Assembly: GCF_036688685.1 (NCBI RefSeq)
Contig: NZ_JAQQPS010000002.1
Coordinates: 124,001-188,000, forward strand
Direction: 5' to 3'
DNA length: 64,000 bases
DNA from: JALYUM01 sp036688685
GTDB taxonomy: Bacteria; Pseudomonadota; Gammaproteobacteria; Burkholderiales; Burkholderiaceae_D
Shown here: in pieces, positions 26,680 to 36,400 of the stretch
Numbering within the stretch: the stretch's first letter is position 1
Layout of the letters: each line of letters opens with the position of its first letter
Position numbers and translations under genes: made by a program
Notes under the pieces: generated by a model
Database searches by the model: none
What the model saw: the letters and a program-made list of their open reading frames with translations, nothing else
Told to the model about the DNA's origin: nothing

Positions 26680-28317
26680 TCAGGCAGCGCGACGCAAGGC
26701 GGGCTTGCCGGCCTTCAGTGCCAGGCGCGCTACGGGTCGCGGCAGCGCTACCACCTGGGCCGCATCGAGCTGGAACACGGCCACCAATTGCTGCAGCGCG
26801 GCGGCCTGGTCCTGCATGCTGCGCGACGCGACCGTGGCTTCTTCCACCAGCGTTGCATTCTGCTGCGTCACCTGGTCCATTTCCGTGATCGCCTTGTTGA
26901 CCTGCTCGATGCCCGCACTCTGTTCACGGCTGGCAGCGCTGATTTCCTGCATGATTTCATTTACCTGGCGCACGCTGGACAGCACCTCTTCCATGGTCGC
27001 ACCCGCTTCTCCGACCAGTTTGCTGCCGGATTCAACCTGCTGCACCGAATCGTTGATCAGGAGATTGATCTCCTTCGCGGCGGTGGCCGAGCGGTGCGCG
27101 AGGTTGCGCACTTCCGAGGCCACGACAGCAAAGCCGCGGCCCTGCTCGCCGGCGCGCGCCGCTTCCACGGCAGCGTTCAAGGCAAGAATATTGGTCTGGA
27201 AGGCGATGCTGTCGATCACGCTGATGATGTCCGAAATTTTCTTGGCCGAGCGGTCGATATTGCCCATCGTGCTGACCACCTTGGACACCACCGCGTTTCC
27301 CTTTTGGGCAATTGCCGAGGCACTCAGCGCCAGAGTGTTGGCCGCTTCCGCGTTGGCCGAGTTCTGGCGCACGGTTGCCGTCAGTTCTTCCATCGATGCC
27401 GCGGTTTCCTCCAGCGAACCGGCTTGCTGTTCGGTACGTGAAGACAGGTCGTCATTGCCGGCGGCGATTTCGGTGGCCGCCGTGTTGATCGTTTCCGTTC
27501 CGGTGCGCACCTCGGCGACGATGGAAGCAAGACTGTCACGCATCGACTTCATGGCAAACAGCAGGCTGCGCGTATCGTTGGGCCTGGTATGGATGGGCGT
27601 CGACAGTTCACCGGCGGCGATGCGTCCGGCAATTGTCACGGCGTAAGCCGGTTCGCCGCCAAGCGTCCTGGTGAGCGAGCGGGTAATCGCCACGGCTGCC
27701 ACCGCGCCAAGCACAATACTGAGAATGAGCAGGCCGGCGATCCAGTTACGCGCGCTCACGAACGTCTGTGCGCCCGCCGCTGCGGCCGCATCGCCGCCAT
27801 CGCCATACACCTTCACCAGCTTGTCGATCTGGCCGCGCAGCGAAACAATCAGCTTATTCGATTCGCCGCGAATGAGTTTTTTGGCAGCAGTATCGTCACC
27901 TGCGCGCATGGCGGCGCGAATTTTTTTATCTTCTTCAAGATAACTGCCCCACATTGCCAGAAAATCCGCATACAGCTGTTTTTCCTCCGCAGTTTCGGCG
28001 AGCTTGACGAATTTTTCCTGCATTTTTGCCAGGTCAACCAGGTCCGCTGCAATCACCTTGTCATATTTGTCCATTTCAGTTTGATCGGTGGAGATAATGT
28101 ACTGAAATTCACGGGTGCGAACGCGCGCCACCTGTGACTTTATATCCTGAATTACGCGCATGCTCGGCATCCAATCCGACGACAATGCCGCGGCTGTGCT
28201 ATTGACTGCTGCCAAACCGACAATGGCCGCAATGCCAATACATGCACTCAACAGCAACAGTCCAGCGAATGCAAGGCCAAGCTTGGTCGCCAACCTCATG
28301 TTTTCAAACAGTTTCAT
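26680..28317 (-). CDS. methyl-accepting chemotaxis protein
   Basis: The 545-aa receptor has a first membrane helix (about 11-35), a four-helix-bundle periplasmic sensor (about 36-188), a second helix (about 190-212) and a HAMP domain (about 213-265). A cytoplasmic signalling domain follows, with the hairpin tip FQTNILALNAAVEAARAGEQGRGFAVVA. It lacks the C-terminal pentapeptide that tethers CheR/CheB. The ligand is unknown. A GAGG ribosome binding site precedes ATG 28317. No che genes are adjacent. Confidence 0.95.
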   Translation of the reverse strand: MKLFENMRLATKLGLAFAGLLLLSACIGIAAIVGLAAVNSTAAALSSDWMPSMRVIQDIKSQVARVRTREFQYIISTDQTEMDKYDKVIAADLVDLAKMQEKFVKLAETAEEKQLYADFLAMWGSYLEEDKKIRAAMRAGDDTAAKKLIRGESNKLIVSLRGQIDKLVKVYGDGGDAAAAAGAQTFVSARNWIAGLLILSIVLGAVAAVAITRSLTRTLGGEPAYAVTIAGRIAAGELSTPIHTRPNDTRSLLFAMKSMRDSLASIVAEVRTGTETINTAATEIAAGNDDLSSRTEQQAGSLEETAASMEELTATVRQNSANAEAANTLALSASAIAQKGNAVVSKVVSTMGNIDRSAKKISDIISVIDSIAFQTNILALNAAVEAARAGEQGRGFAVVASEVRNLAHRSATAAKEINLLINDSVQQVESGSKLVGEAGATMEEVLSSVRQVNEIMQEISAASREQSAGIEQVNKAITEMDQVTQQNATLVEEATVASRSMQDQAAALQQLVAVFQLDAAQVVALPRPVARLALKAGKPALRRAA

Positions 28318-28647
28318 TATTGCCTCGTAGACGTTTAAACATGATTACCACGTATTGAATATAAAATTACAACATATTTATCTGAATGCAATAAATTTAG
28401 TTGCCGTAGCATAATACTTCATCGAATTCGGTGAAAGCGAAACCGTTTGTTAAAATGTTGCGTATGACCAACAATGTAATAATTATTGCAACTTGAGAAA
28501 TGGGCTGCGGATGTGCTATTTCATAGGAGGAAGCAGAAACGCGTTTCCCGAAATCGATGAGAATTGAAAAAAAAGTCAATCAATAGTTGTCTTGAGTCAA
28601 CCATGCTGGGCTAACATAAATTACCGATAATTTTGGGAAACAGTGTC
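28318..28647. other. AT-rich intergenic region, divergent promoters
   Basis: This 330-nt gap separates the MCP gene (minus) from the dioxygenase gene (plus). It is clearly more AT-rich than its neighbours, as expected for two promoters. TTACCGATAA at about 28621-28630 loosely resembles the -10 of a flagellar sigma-28 promoter but lacks a properly spaced TAAA. A 60-aa frame at 28397-28579 (minus) looks like chance. No repeat or RNA is evident. Confidence 0.35.
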
Positions 28648-29643
28648 ATGTTAGTAGTGCAGGAATATCAAGGGACAATTGCGATTGCAGATGCTGCATT
28701 TCAATGGGGCGGCGATCTGGATCGGCTATTCAAGATCATTGGTCGGCACTTCCAGGATTTTAATAACAATGGTTTTTATCCGCATCCGGACGAAGTGGAA
28801 ATGCGAGAGGCGTTGGCCGAAGTGGGCACGCTGCGCCGGCTCACCGAGGCGCTACGCCGGCTGAGCGCAAACGCCATCGTGCTGCGCGGACTCGGGCTGG
28901 GGGGATTGCCGGAGGAGCGGCGCAATGCGGCGCTGTATGCGCTGACGCTGATGCTGGGCTACCCGACCTCGACCGACCAGCGCACCGGCAGGGTGGCCTG
29001 GGACGTCAAGGCGCGCCCGGCCGAGGGCAAGGATACGCGTTTCGTCACGTTCTCCGAGCGCATCGGCAGTGCTGACATGCATACCGACTCTTCGTTTTAC
29101 CCCATGCCTGAAGAGCAGTTTATTTTGTACGTCGTGCGCGCTGCCGAATGTGACGGCGGGCATTCGCTGCTGGTCGACGGCGAGAGCATCTACGACGCAC
29201 TGCAGCGCAGCGCGGCGGGCCGCGCCGCGTACCAGCTGCTGCGCGAAACACCGGTGCCGTTCCGGGTGCCGTCGGTGTACGCCGCCAACGACGACAGCGT
29301 TGAACATCATGTCGCGCCGGTGTTCGGCGCACCGTGCCGTGAGGGCGAGCGCTTTACCCTGCGCTGGCGTTACGATGCGATCAGGAAGGGGCTGGCGTCG
29401 TGCCCTTCCATGAGTTCGCCAGCTCTCCTCGCTGCCCTGGAAATCATGCACCAGGTGGCGGAAGAGGGCGCGACGCGCTTCCGCGAGCAGTTGCCGACGG
29501 ACACACTGATGATCGCCGATAACCACCGCATGCTGCACGGCCGCACCACGTACACCGACGAACAGCGCCACCTGATTCGCATCCGGATGTCGAATGTTCC
29601 GAATGCGCAGCGGGTGGGTCCGTCCGGCGTGGTGCAGGACTGA
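28648..29643 (+). CDS. TauD/TfdA-like Fe(II)/2-oxoglutarate dioxygenase
   Basis: The 331-aa product has the facial triad in HTD (His145-x-Asp147) and His297 in MLHGR, with Arg311 placed to bind 2-oxoglutarate. The body matches the TauD/TfdA family, including clavaminate-synthase-like members. The substrate is unknown. ATG 28648 is chosen with GGGAA 8 nt upstream; the frame opens earlier at a TTG. The stop is followed 3 nt later by an exporter gene, suggesting the two handle one small molecule. Confidence 0.8.
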   Translation: MLVVQEYQGTIAIADAAFQWGGDLDRLFKIIGRHFQDFNNNGFYPHPDEVEMREALAEVGTLRRLTEALRRLSANAIVLRGLGLGGLPEERRNAALYALTLMLGYPTSTDQRTGRVAWDVKARPAEGKDTRFVTFSERIGSADMHTDSSFYPMPEEQFILYVVRAAECDGGHSLLVDGESIYDALQRSAAGRAAYQLLRETPVPFRVPSVYAANDDSVEHHVAPVFGAPCREGERFTLRWRYDAIRKGLASCPSMSSPALLAALEIMHQVAEEGATRFREQLPTDTLMIADNHRMLHGRTTYTDEQRHLIRIRMSNVPNAQRVGPSGVVQD

Positions 29644-29646
29644 GCC

Positions 29647-31020
29647 GTGGCGGTGTTGCAGAGTAGCGCCGCAGACATGCGGCAGGTGGCTGGCCGCGCT
29701 GGGCTGGCGATGCTGGCGGTGATGACTGGCGTGGCGATGGCGTCGCTCGATACGGCGATTGCCAACACGGCGCTGCCGGCCATGGCGGCGCAGTTGCATA
29801 CCACCCCGGCCGGCTCGATCTGGATCGTCAATATCTATCAACTGGCAATGCTGGCGACCTTGCTGCCGTTTGCTGCCTTGGGCGAAATTGCCGGTTTCCG
29901 GCGCGTGTTTATCGGCGGGCTGATCGTCTTCACCGTTGCCTCGCTGGCTTGCGCACTGGCCTGGTCCTTGCCCGTTCTCGTGGCGGCCCGCTTCGCGCAG
30001 GGCATCGGCGCCAGCGCCATGATGGCCGTCGCGACGGCCTTGATGCGGGCGATCTATCCACCCGATTTGCTGGGACGTGGATTCGGGACCAATGCGCTGG
30101 TGGTTGCCGTGGCATTTGCCGTCGGGCCGACCGTCGCGTCGCTGATCCTGGCGGTAGCGTCGTGGCCCTGGCTGTTCGCAATCAACGTCCCGTTCGGTAT
30201 CGGCGCCATGTGGCTGGCGCGCCGCTGCCTGCCCGACAGCGGGCGCGGGACGCATCGTTTCGACCCCCTCGCGGCGCTCTACAACGCCGGTGCATTCGGC
30301 GCCCTGGTCCTGCTGTTCGGCGATGCGGCGCACGGCGTCGCGCCACTGCGCTTGGGCGCGGAGCTGGCGGCAGCGGTGATCTGCTTCGGCCTGCTGTTGC
30401 GGCGCCAGCGCGGCCAGCGCTTCCCCTTGCTGCCGGTTGACCTGTTCCGCAGTCCGCTTTTCTCGCTGTCGGCCCTCACGTCGGTCTGCACGTTTGCGGT
30501 CCAGGGCCTGTGTTTTGTCTCCTTGCCGTTTTATTTCGAAAGCATCGGCAGGTCGCCGATCGACACCGGCTTCCTGATGACGCCCTGGCCGGCCATGGTC
30601 GCGGTGATGGCGCCGATTGCCGGCCGCCTGAGCGACCGCTGGTCGTCGGCCATCCTGGGCGGCATCGGGCTGGCGGTTCTGAGCGCCGGCGTAATGGCGC
30701 TGGTGGTTCTGCCTGCGACACCTTCCGCGCTGGACATCGCCTGGCGCATGGGACTGTGCGGCGTCGGTTTCGGCTTCTTTCAGGCGCCTAACATGAAGGC
30801 AATCATGGCCAGCGCGCCTGCTGACCGGGCCGGCGGCGCGAGCGGCATTGTCGCCACGTCGCGTCTGATGGGGCAGGCGGCGGGCGTGGCGCTGGTGGCG
30901 TGCTGCTTCATTGTGGCAGGGAATGGGGGGCCGCGGCTGGGGTTGATGGTGGCGGTCGGGTTTGCGGCGGTGGGGGCGGGGGCGAGCTTGTTGAGGTTGA
31001 GGTTTGATGCTAATAGGTAG
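29647..31020 (+). CDS. MFS exporter (DHA2/EmrB-QacA-like)
   Basis: The 457-aa product has multiple membrane helices and a typical drug:proton antiporter opening (MASLDTAIANTALPAMA...) with the loop GEIAGFRRVFIGGL and motif C-like AFAVGPTVASLILAV. It starts with GTG 29647, 3 nt after the dioxygenase stop, so the pair is co-transcribed. The cargo is unknown but may be the product of the dioxygenase. It is the last backbone gene before the ssrA-linked accessory region. Confidence 0.88.
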   Translation: MAVLQSSAADMRQVAGRAGLAMLAVMTGVAMASLDTAIANTALPAMAAQLHTTPAGSIWIVNIYQLAMLATLLPFAALGEIAGFRRVFIGGLIVFTVASLACALAWSLPVLVAARFAQGIGASAMMAVATALMRAIYPPDLLGRGFGTNALVVAVAFAVGPTVASLILAVASWPWLFAINVPFGIGAMWLARRCLPDSGRGTHRFDPLAALYNAGAFGALVLLFGDAAHGVAPLRLGAELAAAVICFGLLLRRQRGQRFPLLPVDLFRSPLFSLSALTSVCTFAVQGLCFVSLPFYFESIGRSPIDTGFLMTPWPAMVAVMAPIAGRLSDRWSSAILGGIGLAVLSAGVMALVVLPATPSALDIAWRMGLCGVGFGFFQAPNMKAIMASAPADRAGGASGIVATSRLMGQAAGVALVACCFIVAGNGGPRLGLMVAVGFAAVGAGASLLRLRFDANR

Positions 31021-31188
31021 ATGCGGGGTTGGCTGGGGCGAAGTTTGCTTCAAGAAACTGCCGGGTGATTTCCCTCTAGTCAGGCGAATCGGAGAGTTCT
31101 GTGCTTGCAAGCGCAAGTCGGATTACCGGCGCCCTGGAAATCCTCCGCGTTCTGCGGGTTGAACCCCCGCCGCCCGTTGGCGCTGGCG

Positions 31189-31217
31189 AAAAAAACCGTC
31201 CAGAGGACGGTTTTTTG
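31189..31217. terminator. bidirectional terminator, probable ssrA-type
   Basis: AAAAAACCGTCC-AGA-GGACGGTTTTTT. Placed just beyond the degenerate att core, where the ssrA terminator would lie in an uninterrupted locus (minus strand). Confidence 0.6.
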
Positions 31218-31222
31218 AATGC

Positions 31223-31258
31223 GTGGTGGAGGCGGCGGCGGGAATCGAAGCCTCCACC
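31223..31258. other. degenerate att site A (ssrA 3'-end copy)
   Basis: GTGGTGGAGGCGGC(GGC)GGGAATCGA repeats the end of ssrA with one extra triplet and changes after GAATCGA. It also forms a 9-bp palindrome (GGTGGAGGC / GCCTCCACC, 31225-31233 and 31250-31258). It marks the outer end of the accessory region next to the MFS gene. Confidence 0.65.
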
Positions 31259-31357
31259 ATGTCACCGCTAAGTCGTTGATTTTTCTGGCCATCCATGCAT
31301 CACAGTCTTGCACTTGGGGTACCCGATTGTAGTTGTGTGAGGTGATGGAGTAAACAA

Positions 31358-32074
31358 TCAATTTTCTGCTTTCATCGCCTTGGCTATGAACGCATCTTTC
31401 TCAACCTGGTTTTGTTCAAGCATGCGCTTAACCGCTACAAAAACCGTCTCGAAATCTTTCCGTCCCACAACGTTAGTGGAATAACTTGTAGCAACGAACA
31501 GAGTGCTGTAGCGATGAATGATTGTGAGAGAACGTTCAAGCAGGCGCTTAAAGTCTGCATATGTGAGCGGAAACTGGTCACTTATCTTGACGCCAGCAGC
31601 GGTCAACTTAGCGCTCAGATGAGCCCCGCAATTGTTGCGCTGATACATAAGGATTCGAACAAGGGGATCGCTGGAAGAACAGAGAACGATATCCGCTTCA
31701 AGCTGCGCCCGGTCTGGGATTCGATAGTCCTCCGCCAGGCTGTCAACGTATGGGTTTTCCTTCATGCGCTCTCTAAAACTAGCTGCTGAAAACATGTCAG
31801 GATTGTCCCGGATAGCGATGAGCCAGCTTTTTAAGTGAAGTGACTGATGTTCCTGATCGTACGCGCGGGTGAGCATTGCCTGGCTCAACTTCACGTGCGC
31901 GGATATTGTCATATGCCAAAAATTGTTGGATTCTCTCGCGACTTCGGGGGCCGCTTGCAATGCCGTAATCAGGTCATCGTGCATTTTGTAATGGACATGA
32001 GCATCGACAATGTCGTTCGCCAGGCCAGTCAACAATCGATCCATTTCCTCATCATTATTGATTTTAAATCCCAT
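31358..32074 (-). CDS. HEPN/AbiU2-like abortive-infection protein
   Basis: The 238-aa all-helical product resembles the HEPN_AbiU2 family. It has a conserved early block (NNFWHMTISAHVKLSQAMLTRAYD) and an R-x5-H signature in YQRNNCGAH (Arg146, His152), the active-site pattern of HEPN RNases. AbiU2-type proteins are linked to abortive phage infection in lactococci. It is the only gene between two copies of the ssrA-derived att site, and its base composition is lower in GC than the flanks. No antitoxin gene is visible. An RNase function is inferred. Confidence 0.6.
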   Translation of the reverse strand: MGFKINNDEEMDRLLTGLANDIVDAHVHYKMHDDLITALQAAPEVARESNNFWHMTISAHVKLSQAMLTRAYDQEHQSLHLKSWLIAIRDNPDMFSAASFRERMKENPYVDSLAEDYRIPDRAQLEADIVLCSSSDPLVRILMYQRNNCGAHLSAKLTAAGVKISDQFPLTYADFKRLLERSLTIIHRYSTLFVATSYSTNVVGRKDFETVFVAVKRMLEQNQVEKDAFIAKAMKAEN

Positions 32075-32479
32075 TTAGATCGGCTCCGTAATTGATTTAC
32101 CTCTAACTGATGAAAACAGTACACTATAAGGATGGAATGTGCGACGGTGTCAGGTCTGACAATCGGACATTTTTGAACTTTAACATTCAAAATTTGTCAC
32201 TTCCCCGCAGAGTGGGGGGGGGATCGGTATTCCAATTCAGGCTCAACCGTATCGTAGAGGCGATGCTGTCTTGATCTTGATACCGAATAAATTTTTAAAA
32301 CTGGAGGCGAACGGCAAGAAATCGCTGGGCGATTTCCCTCTAGTCAGGCGAATCGGAGAGCCTTGCGCTTGCAAGCGCAAGGCGGATTTCCGGCGGGGAG
32401 CGGTGCTCCCCGAAACCCCGGAAATCCCCCGCGTCCCGCGGGTTCGATCCCCGCCGCCTATTGTGCTGACGAAAAAAAA

Positions 32480-32501
32480 CCGTCCGGAGGACGGTTTTTT
32501 T
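32480..32501. terminator. bidirectional terminator at attL
   Basis: Run of A, CCGTCC-GGA-GGACGG, run of T. On the minus strand it follows the copied ssrA end and is probably the ancestral or a previous ssrA terminator. Confidence 0.75.
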
Positions 32502-32507
32502 GGATGC

Positions 32508-32536
32508 GTGGTGGAGGCGGCGGGAATCGAACCCGC
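32508..32536. other. attL of the 13.5-kb defence island (ssrA 3'-end copy)
   Basis: These 29 bases are identical to 45984-46012, the 3' end of ssrA including its encoded CCA (minus strand). Sequence identity stops on both sides. The core lies within an 11-bp perfect palindrome (GGTGGAGGCGG at 32510-32520, CCGCCTCCACC at 32533-32543). Together with the integrase beside ssrA this defines the island boundaries. Confidence 0.88.
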
Positions 32537-32767
32537 CTCCACCACCGTCCGCTAAGTCATTGAAATGTCTGGCCATGCGCCCGGTACTGGCTTGCCTTTG
32601 ATGTCCCGTTTGGGACACCGTATCGGGGGTATCTTACCATGCACCTTTGCTGCGAATGCCGTTGGAAAGTGGTTGCATTAGCAACATCCGTGTGTAACGA
32701 TCAATCCTCATCTAACACAGCAACGCCGCCACCGATAGGCGCTGCACACACTGAGGAGCGTGCATCA

Positions 32768-33205
32768 ATGGGCGTCGGTTTTAGAATCTTTTTGGTTGGT
32801 GAGGACGACTCAATCAACCGCCTTTCAGTGAAGTCGTTTTCCGATTTCTACCTGCGTCAAAAGCCCACATTGCCTAAGTTCAGCAATTCGACCATCACCG
32901 TCGCCGTGGCCATCTGTGCGCTGGACGGGCGAGTGCCAACTGAGATCATCAAGCTGGACTGCATGCGGGTGAAGGTAGGGGCGGATGGCGCGCAAGACGA
33001 GGAGAGCTATAAAGCTGAAACCCGACTCATGGCTTGGCAACTTAGTGCTCCGTCGCACAACAGTGATTCGGCAAAGCTGAGCGACAGTTCGGTGGTCAAT
33101 GCGGAGGATAGATTTGACGCTAGACGCTGGGCACAGCTTCACCCTAAACTATCCGGTCCTGCGCTTAAACGGATACTTCAAGCGCTATTCGGCAGGTCTT
33201 ACTAG
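32768..33205 (+). CDS. hypothetical island protein
   Basis: The 145-aa product (MGVGFRIFLVGEDDSINRLS...) is soluble with no signal or membrane segment. The frame opens at 32639, but ATG 32768 has a GAGGAG about 9 nt upstream and a more protein-like start. It is the first gene inside attL and is read toward the restriction-modification gene. I do not recognise the family; a helper of the neighbouring defence genes is possible. Confidence 0.6.
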   Translation: MGVGFRIFLVGEDDSINRLSVKSFSDFYLRQKPTLPKFSNSTITVAVAICALDGRVPTEIIKLDCMRVKVGADGAQDEESYKAETRLMAWQLSAPSHNSDSAKLSDSSVVNAEDRFDARRWAQLHPKLSGPALKRILQALFGRSY

Positions 33206-33455
33206 GCGGTCGCCCAGCGCCAGCAACAGTGATGTGATCTGTCCTGAGTGGGATGGGGTCGGATCGCAAATATATCCGTTGACGAAAGTCTTTAACTAGG
33301 CGGGCGCCGTCTTGCGACGCCAACGGCAAAGGGTATTAGCAGGTCAAATCAACTGTGGAACACCGGGCGGAAGCCAACGTTCGCGCTCCTCCGCCGGACT
33401 GTTTTTGTGCCCTCTCATGCATGACCATCGGTTATGATCGCGTGATATTTCCTCG

Positions 33456-36400
33456 ATGAATGCCACCTCAAATATGACCGCTCTACAGTCAATTCTCCAC
33501 GCCTACCGTCAAGCATCCCTTTCCGAACGTGAGAAGGGCACCTATTTCGAAGAACTGATCTGCACCTACCTCCGCAACGAAGCAACTTACCGCGACCTGT
33601 ACAGCACCATCTGGACTTACAGCGACTGGGCTGCCATGCAGGGGATCGACAAGCGCGATACTGGAATTGACCTTGTGGCAAAGACGCAGGGCACAGACGA
33701 ATATCACGCTATTCAATGCAAGTTTTACGCGGACGACTACAGGGTACAGCGCGGGGACATTGATAGTTTCTTCACGGCCTCGGGGAAGAAACCGTTCACC
33801 CGTCGCATAATCGTTGCGACGACGACCAACTGGAGCGAGCACGCGAACGATGCGTTGCAGGACCAGCAGCCGCCCGTCAGCAAGATCGACCTGCAGGACC
33901 TCGAAAATAGCCAGATTGATTGGTCTAAATACCAGCCGTACGTAAAGCCGACGTTTAAAGAGAAGAAGTCACTCCGCGCTCATCAAGAGCGCGCGCTTAT
34001 TGCCACGCAACGCGGCTTGAGGGATGCTGATCGCGGCAAGCTCATCATGGCATGCGGCACAGGCAAGACATTCACCAGTCTGAAAATTGCTGAGGATTTA
34101 GCCGGCGCAGGAAAACGCGTGCTTTTCTTGGTGCCAAGCTTGTCGCTGCTGTCACAGACGCTGACCGAGTGGACGCAGGAAAGCGCAACGCCCTTGCACA
34201 GCTTCGCCGTCTGTTCTGATAGTGACGTTGGCAATAAGCGAAAGAAGGACGACGATGTCGTTCAGACCTTCGTCCATGAACTGCGCTACCCGGCCACGAC
34301 CAAACCAGAACGTCTCGCCGCCGAAATGGCCAAGCGGCACGACAGCCAGCATATGAGCGTCGTGTTCTCGACCTATCACTCCATCGATGTAATCAGTCAT
34401 GCTCAGCGTGACTTTGGCTTGGCGGATTTCGATCTGATTATCTGCGATGAGGCGCACCGCACCACCGGCGCAACGCTCGGCGATGACGAGGAAAGCGCGT
34501 TCGTCAAGGTCCACGACGCTGACTTCCTCAGGTCTTCCAAGCGCCTGTATATGACCGCTACGCCTCGCATCTATGGGGATGGCGCAAAAGCCAGCGCGGA
34601 GAAGGATAACGTAGCTCTGTGCTCAATGGACGACACCGGACTGTACGGCGAGGAGCTATTCGTCATCACCTTCAGTGAGGCCGTCAAAGCGGGGTTGCTG
34701 GTTGACTATAAGGTCCTTGTGCTCGCGATGGATGAGGCTCACATCAGCCGCAGCCTACAAAATTTGCTCAAGGACGACAACAATCAAATCAAGGTTGAGG
34801 ACGCAGCCAAGATTGTTGGGTGCTGGAAGGCGCTTGGCAAGCGAGACACACGTGAGGACCTTGCTGATGATAGCGAGCCTATGCGGCGCGCTGTCGCGTT
34901 CTGTCAGGTCATTGAATACCAGGCAGGCGCGAAAGGGAATGCGAAGACTCACAAGGTCAGCTCCAAGAAGATCTCAGACATGTTTCGCGCAGTCGTCGAA
35001 GAGTACAAAATCACCAATCCCGACGATGGCAACAGCTCCCTGATATGCGAAGCGTCGCACGTGGACGGAGGGATGACTGCAAGTCAAAAGGAGGCTGAAC
35101 TGACTTGGTTGAAGTCCGATGCACCTGAAGACACCTGCAGAATTCTGAGCAACGTCCGCTGCCTGTCTGAGGGGGTGGATGTGCCGGCCCTCGACGCTGT
35201 GCTCTTTCTTACTCCACGCAATTCGCAGGTGGATGTGGTGCAGTCCGTCGGTCGCGTCATGCGCAATTCGCCGGGCAAGAAGCGCGGCTACGTTGTCTTG
35301 CCCGTGATCATTCCAGCGGGCGTTGCACCGGACGAGGCCTTGAACGACAACAAGACCTACAAGATCGTTTGGCAGGTGTTGCAGGCTCTTCGTTCGCACG
35401 ATGATCGCTTCGACGCGATGGTCAACAAGTTAGATCTCATTGGTAAAGACATCTCAAAAATGGAGGTGATCGCGGTCACCGAAAAAGTAGCCCAAAAAGC
35501 CAGCAAAAAATCAGGGCAAGCTAATTTAGGCAAGGGTAGATTCGCCATTGGTGAGGAACCGGCAGAATACAAGGCGCAGGTACAAGGTGAGATCGCATTC
35601 GAAATAGGGGAAATCGAGCGCGCGATCTATGCCAAAGTTGTTCAAAAATGCGGAAATCGAAATCACTGGGAGGATTGGGCCAATGACATTGCCCGCATAG
35701 CCCGGACTCACATCACGCGCATCGCCACCATCATCGGCGATGCCGAAAACGGCAGGGAGCGTATTGCCTTCGATGCGTTCGCCCGCGAGTTGCGCGATGA
35801 TCTCAACGACTCGATCACGGACAGTGAAGTCATCGAAATGCTGGCCCAGCACCTCATTACCAAGCCGGTGTTCGACGCTTTATTTGAGGATTACAGCTTC
35901 GCGAAGCACAACCCGATGTCGCTTGCAATGCAGGGTGTTCTGGACGTCCTACAAGAGCATCGGCTGGATAAGGAAGCGGATACTCTCCAGCGGTTCTACG
36001 ATAGCGTGAAGATGCGTGCACAGGGCATCGACACTGCGGCTGGCAAGCAGAAGATAGTGGTCGAACTCTACGATAAGTTCTTCCGCAACGCTTTCCCGAA
36101 GATGACCGAGCGATTAGGGATCGTCTACACACCGGTGGAGGTGGTGGACTTCATCATCCATAGCGTCGCGCATATCCTGAAAACAGAATTTGGTCAGACT
36201 TTGGGCAGCAAGGGAGTCCACATCATAGATCCCTTTACTGGTACCGGCACCTTTATCACTCGGTTGTTGCAGAGCGGTCTCATCGAGCCGGAGGATCTTC
36301 AGCATAAGTACAAGCACGAAATCCATGCTAACGAGCTTGTACTGCTGGCGTACTACATCGCTGCCATTAACATCGAGGCGGTCTACCACAGCATTGTGGG

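Larger units (their letters stand above)
31063..31292. repeat. island-end direct repeat, copy 1 (degenerate)
   Basis: About 230 bases align with 32327-32576. Shared landmarks are TTTCCCTCTAGTCAGGCGAA, a hairpin around GCTTGCAAGCGCAAG, a tmRNA-T-arm-like stretch in plus orientation (GCGGGTTGAACCCCCGCCGCC), the A-tract/CCGTCC terminator, the att core and CGCTAAGTCGTTGA...CTGGCCAT. Copy 1 has more mismatches and lacks the central GC-rich hairpin of copy 2, so it is probably the older junction. Confidence 0.75.
32327..32576. repeat. island-end direct repeat, copy 2
   Basis: Second copy of the 31063-31292 unit. It contains nested hairpins (CCTTGCGCTT/AAGCGCAAGG at about 32362-32383 and GGATTTCCGG...CCGGAAATCC with an inner GGGGAGC/GCTCCCC) and a plus-strand tmRNA-T-arm-like copy (GCGGGTTCGATCCCCGCCGCC, about 32438-32458). 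A bidirectional terminator and the 29-bp att core follow. The T-arm copy and the att core are inverted relative to each other and could form a cruciform. Confidence 0.8.
32075..32767. other. junction region between two ssrA-linked islands
   Basis: This 693-nt stretch has no credible gene. It holds the promoter side of the HEPN gene (about 32076-32200), then the second copy of the island-end repeat (32327-32576) with terminator and att site B. The leader of the next small gene follows. Short frames crossing the repeat translate the T-arm in both directions and are not real. Confidence 0.6.

Noticed and set aside
28397..28579. 60-aa minus-strand ORF in the AT-rich gap
   Set aside because: No ribosome binding site; an ORF of this size is expected by chance in AT-rich DNA.
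32362..32460. Possible tRNA gene ending in GCGGGTTCGATCCCCGC
   Set aside because: No matching 5' acceptor strand, D arm or anticodon arm; better explained as an inverted copy of the tmRNA T arm.
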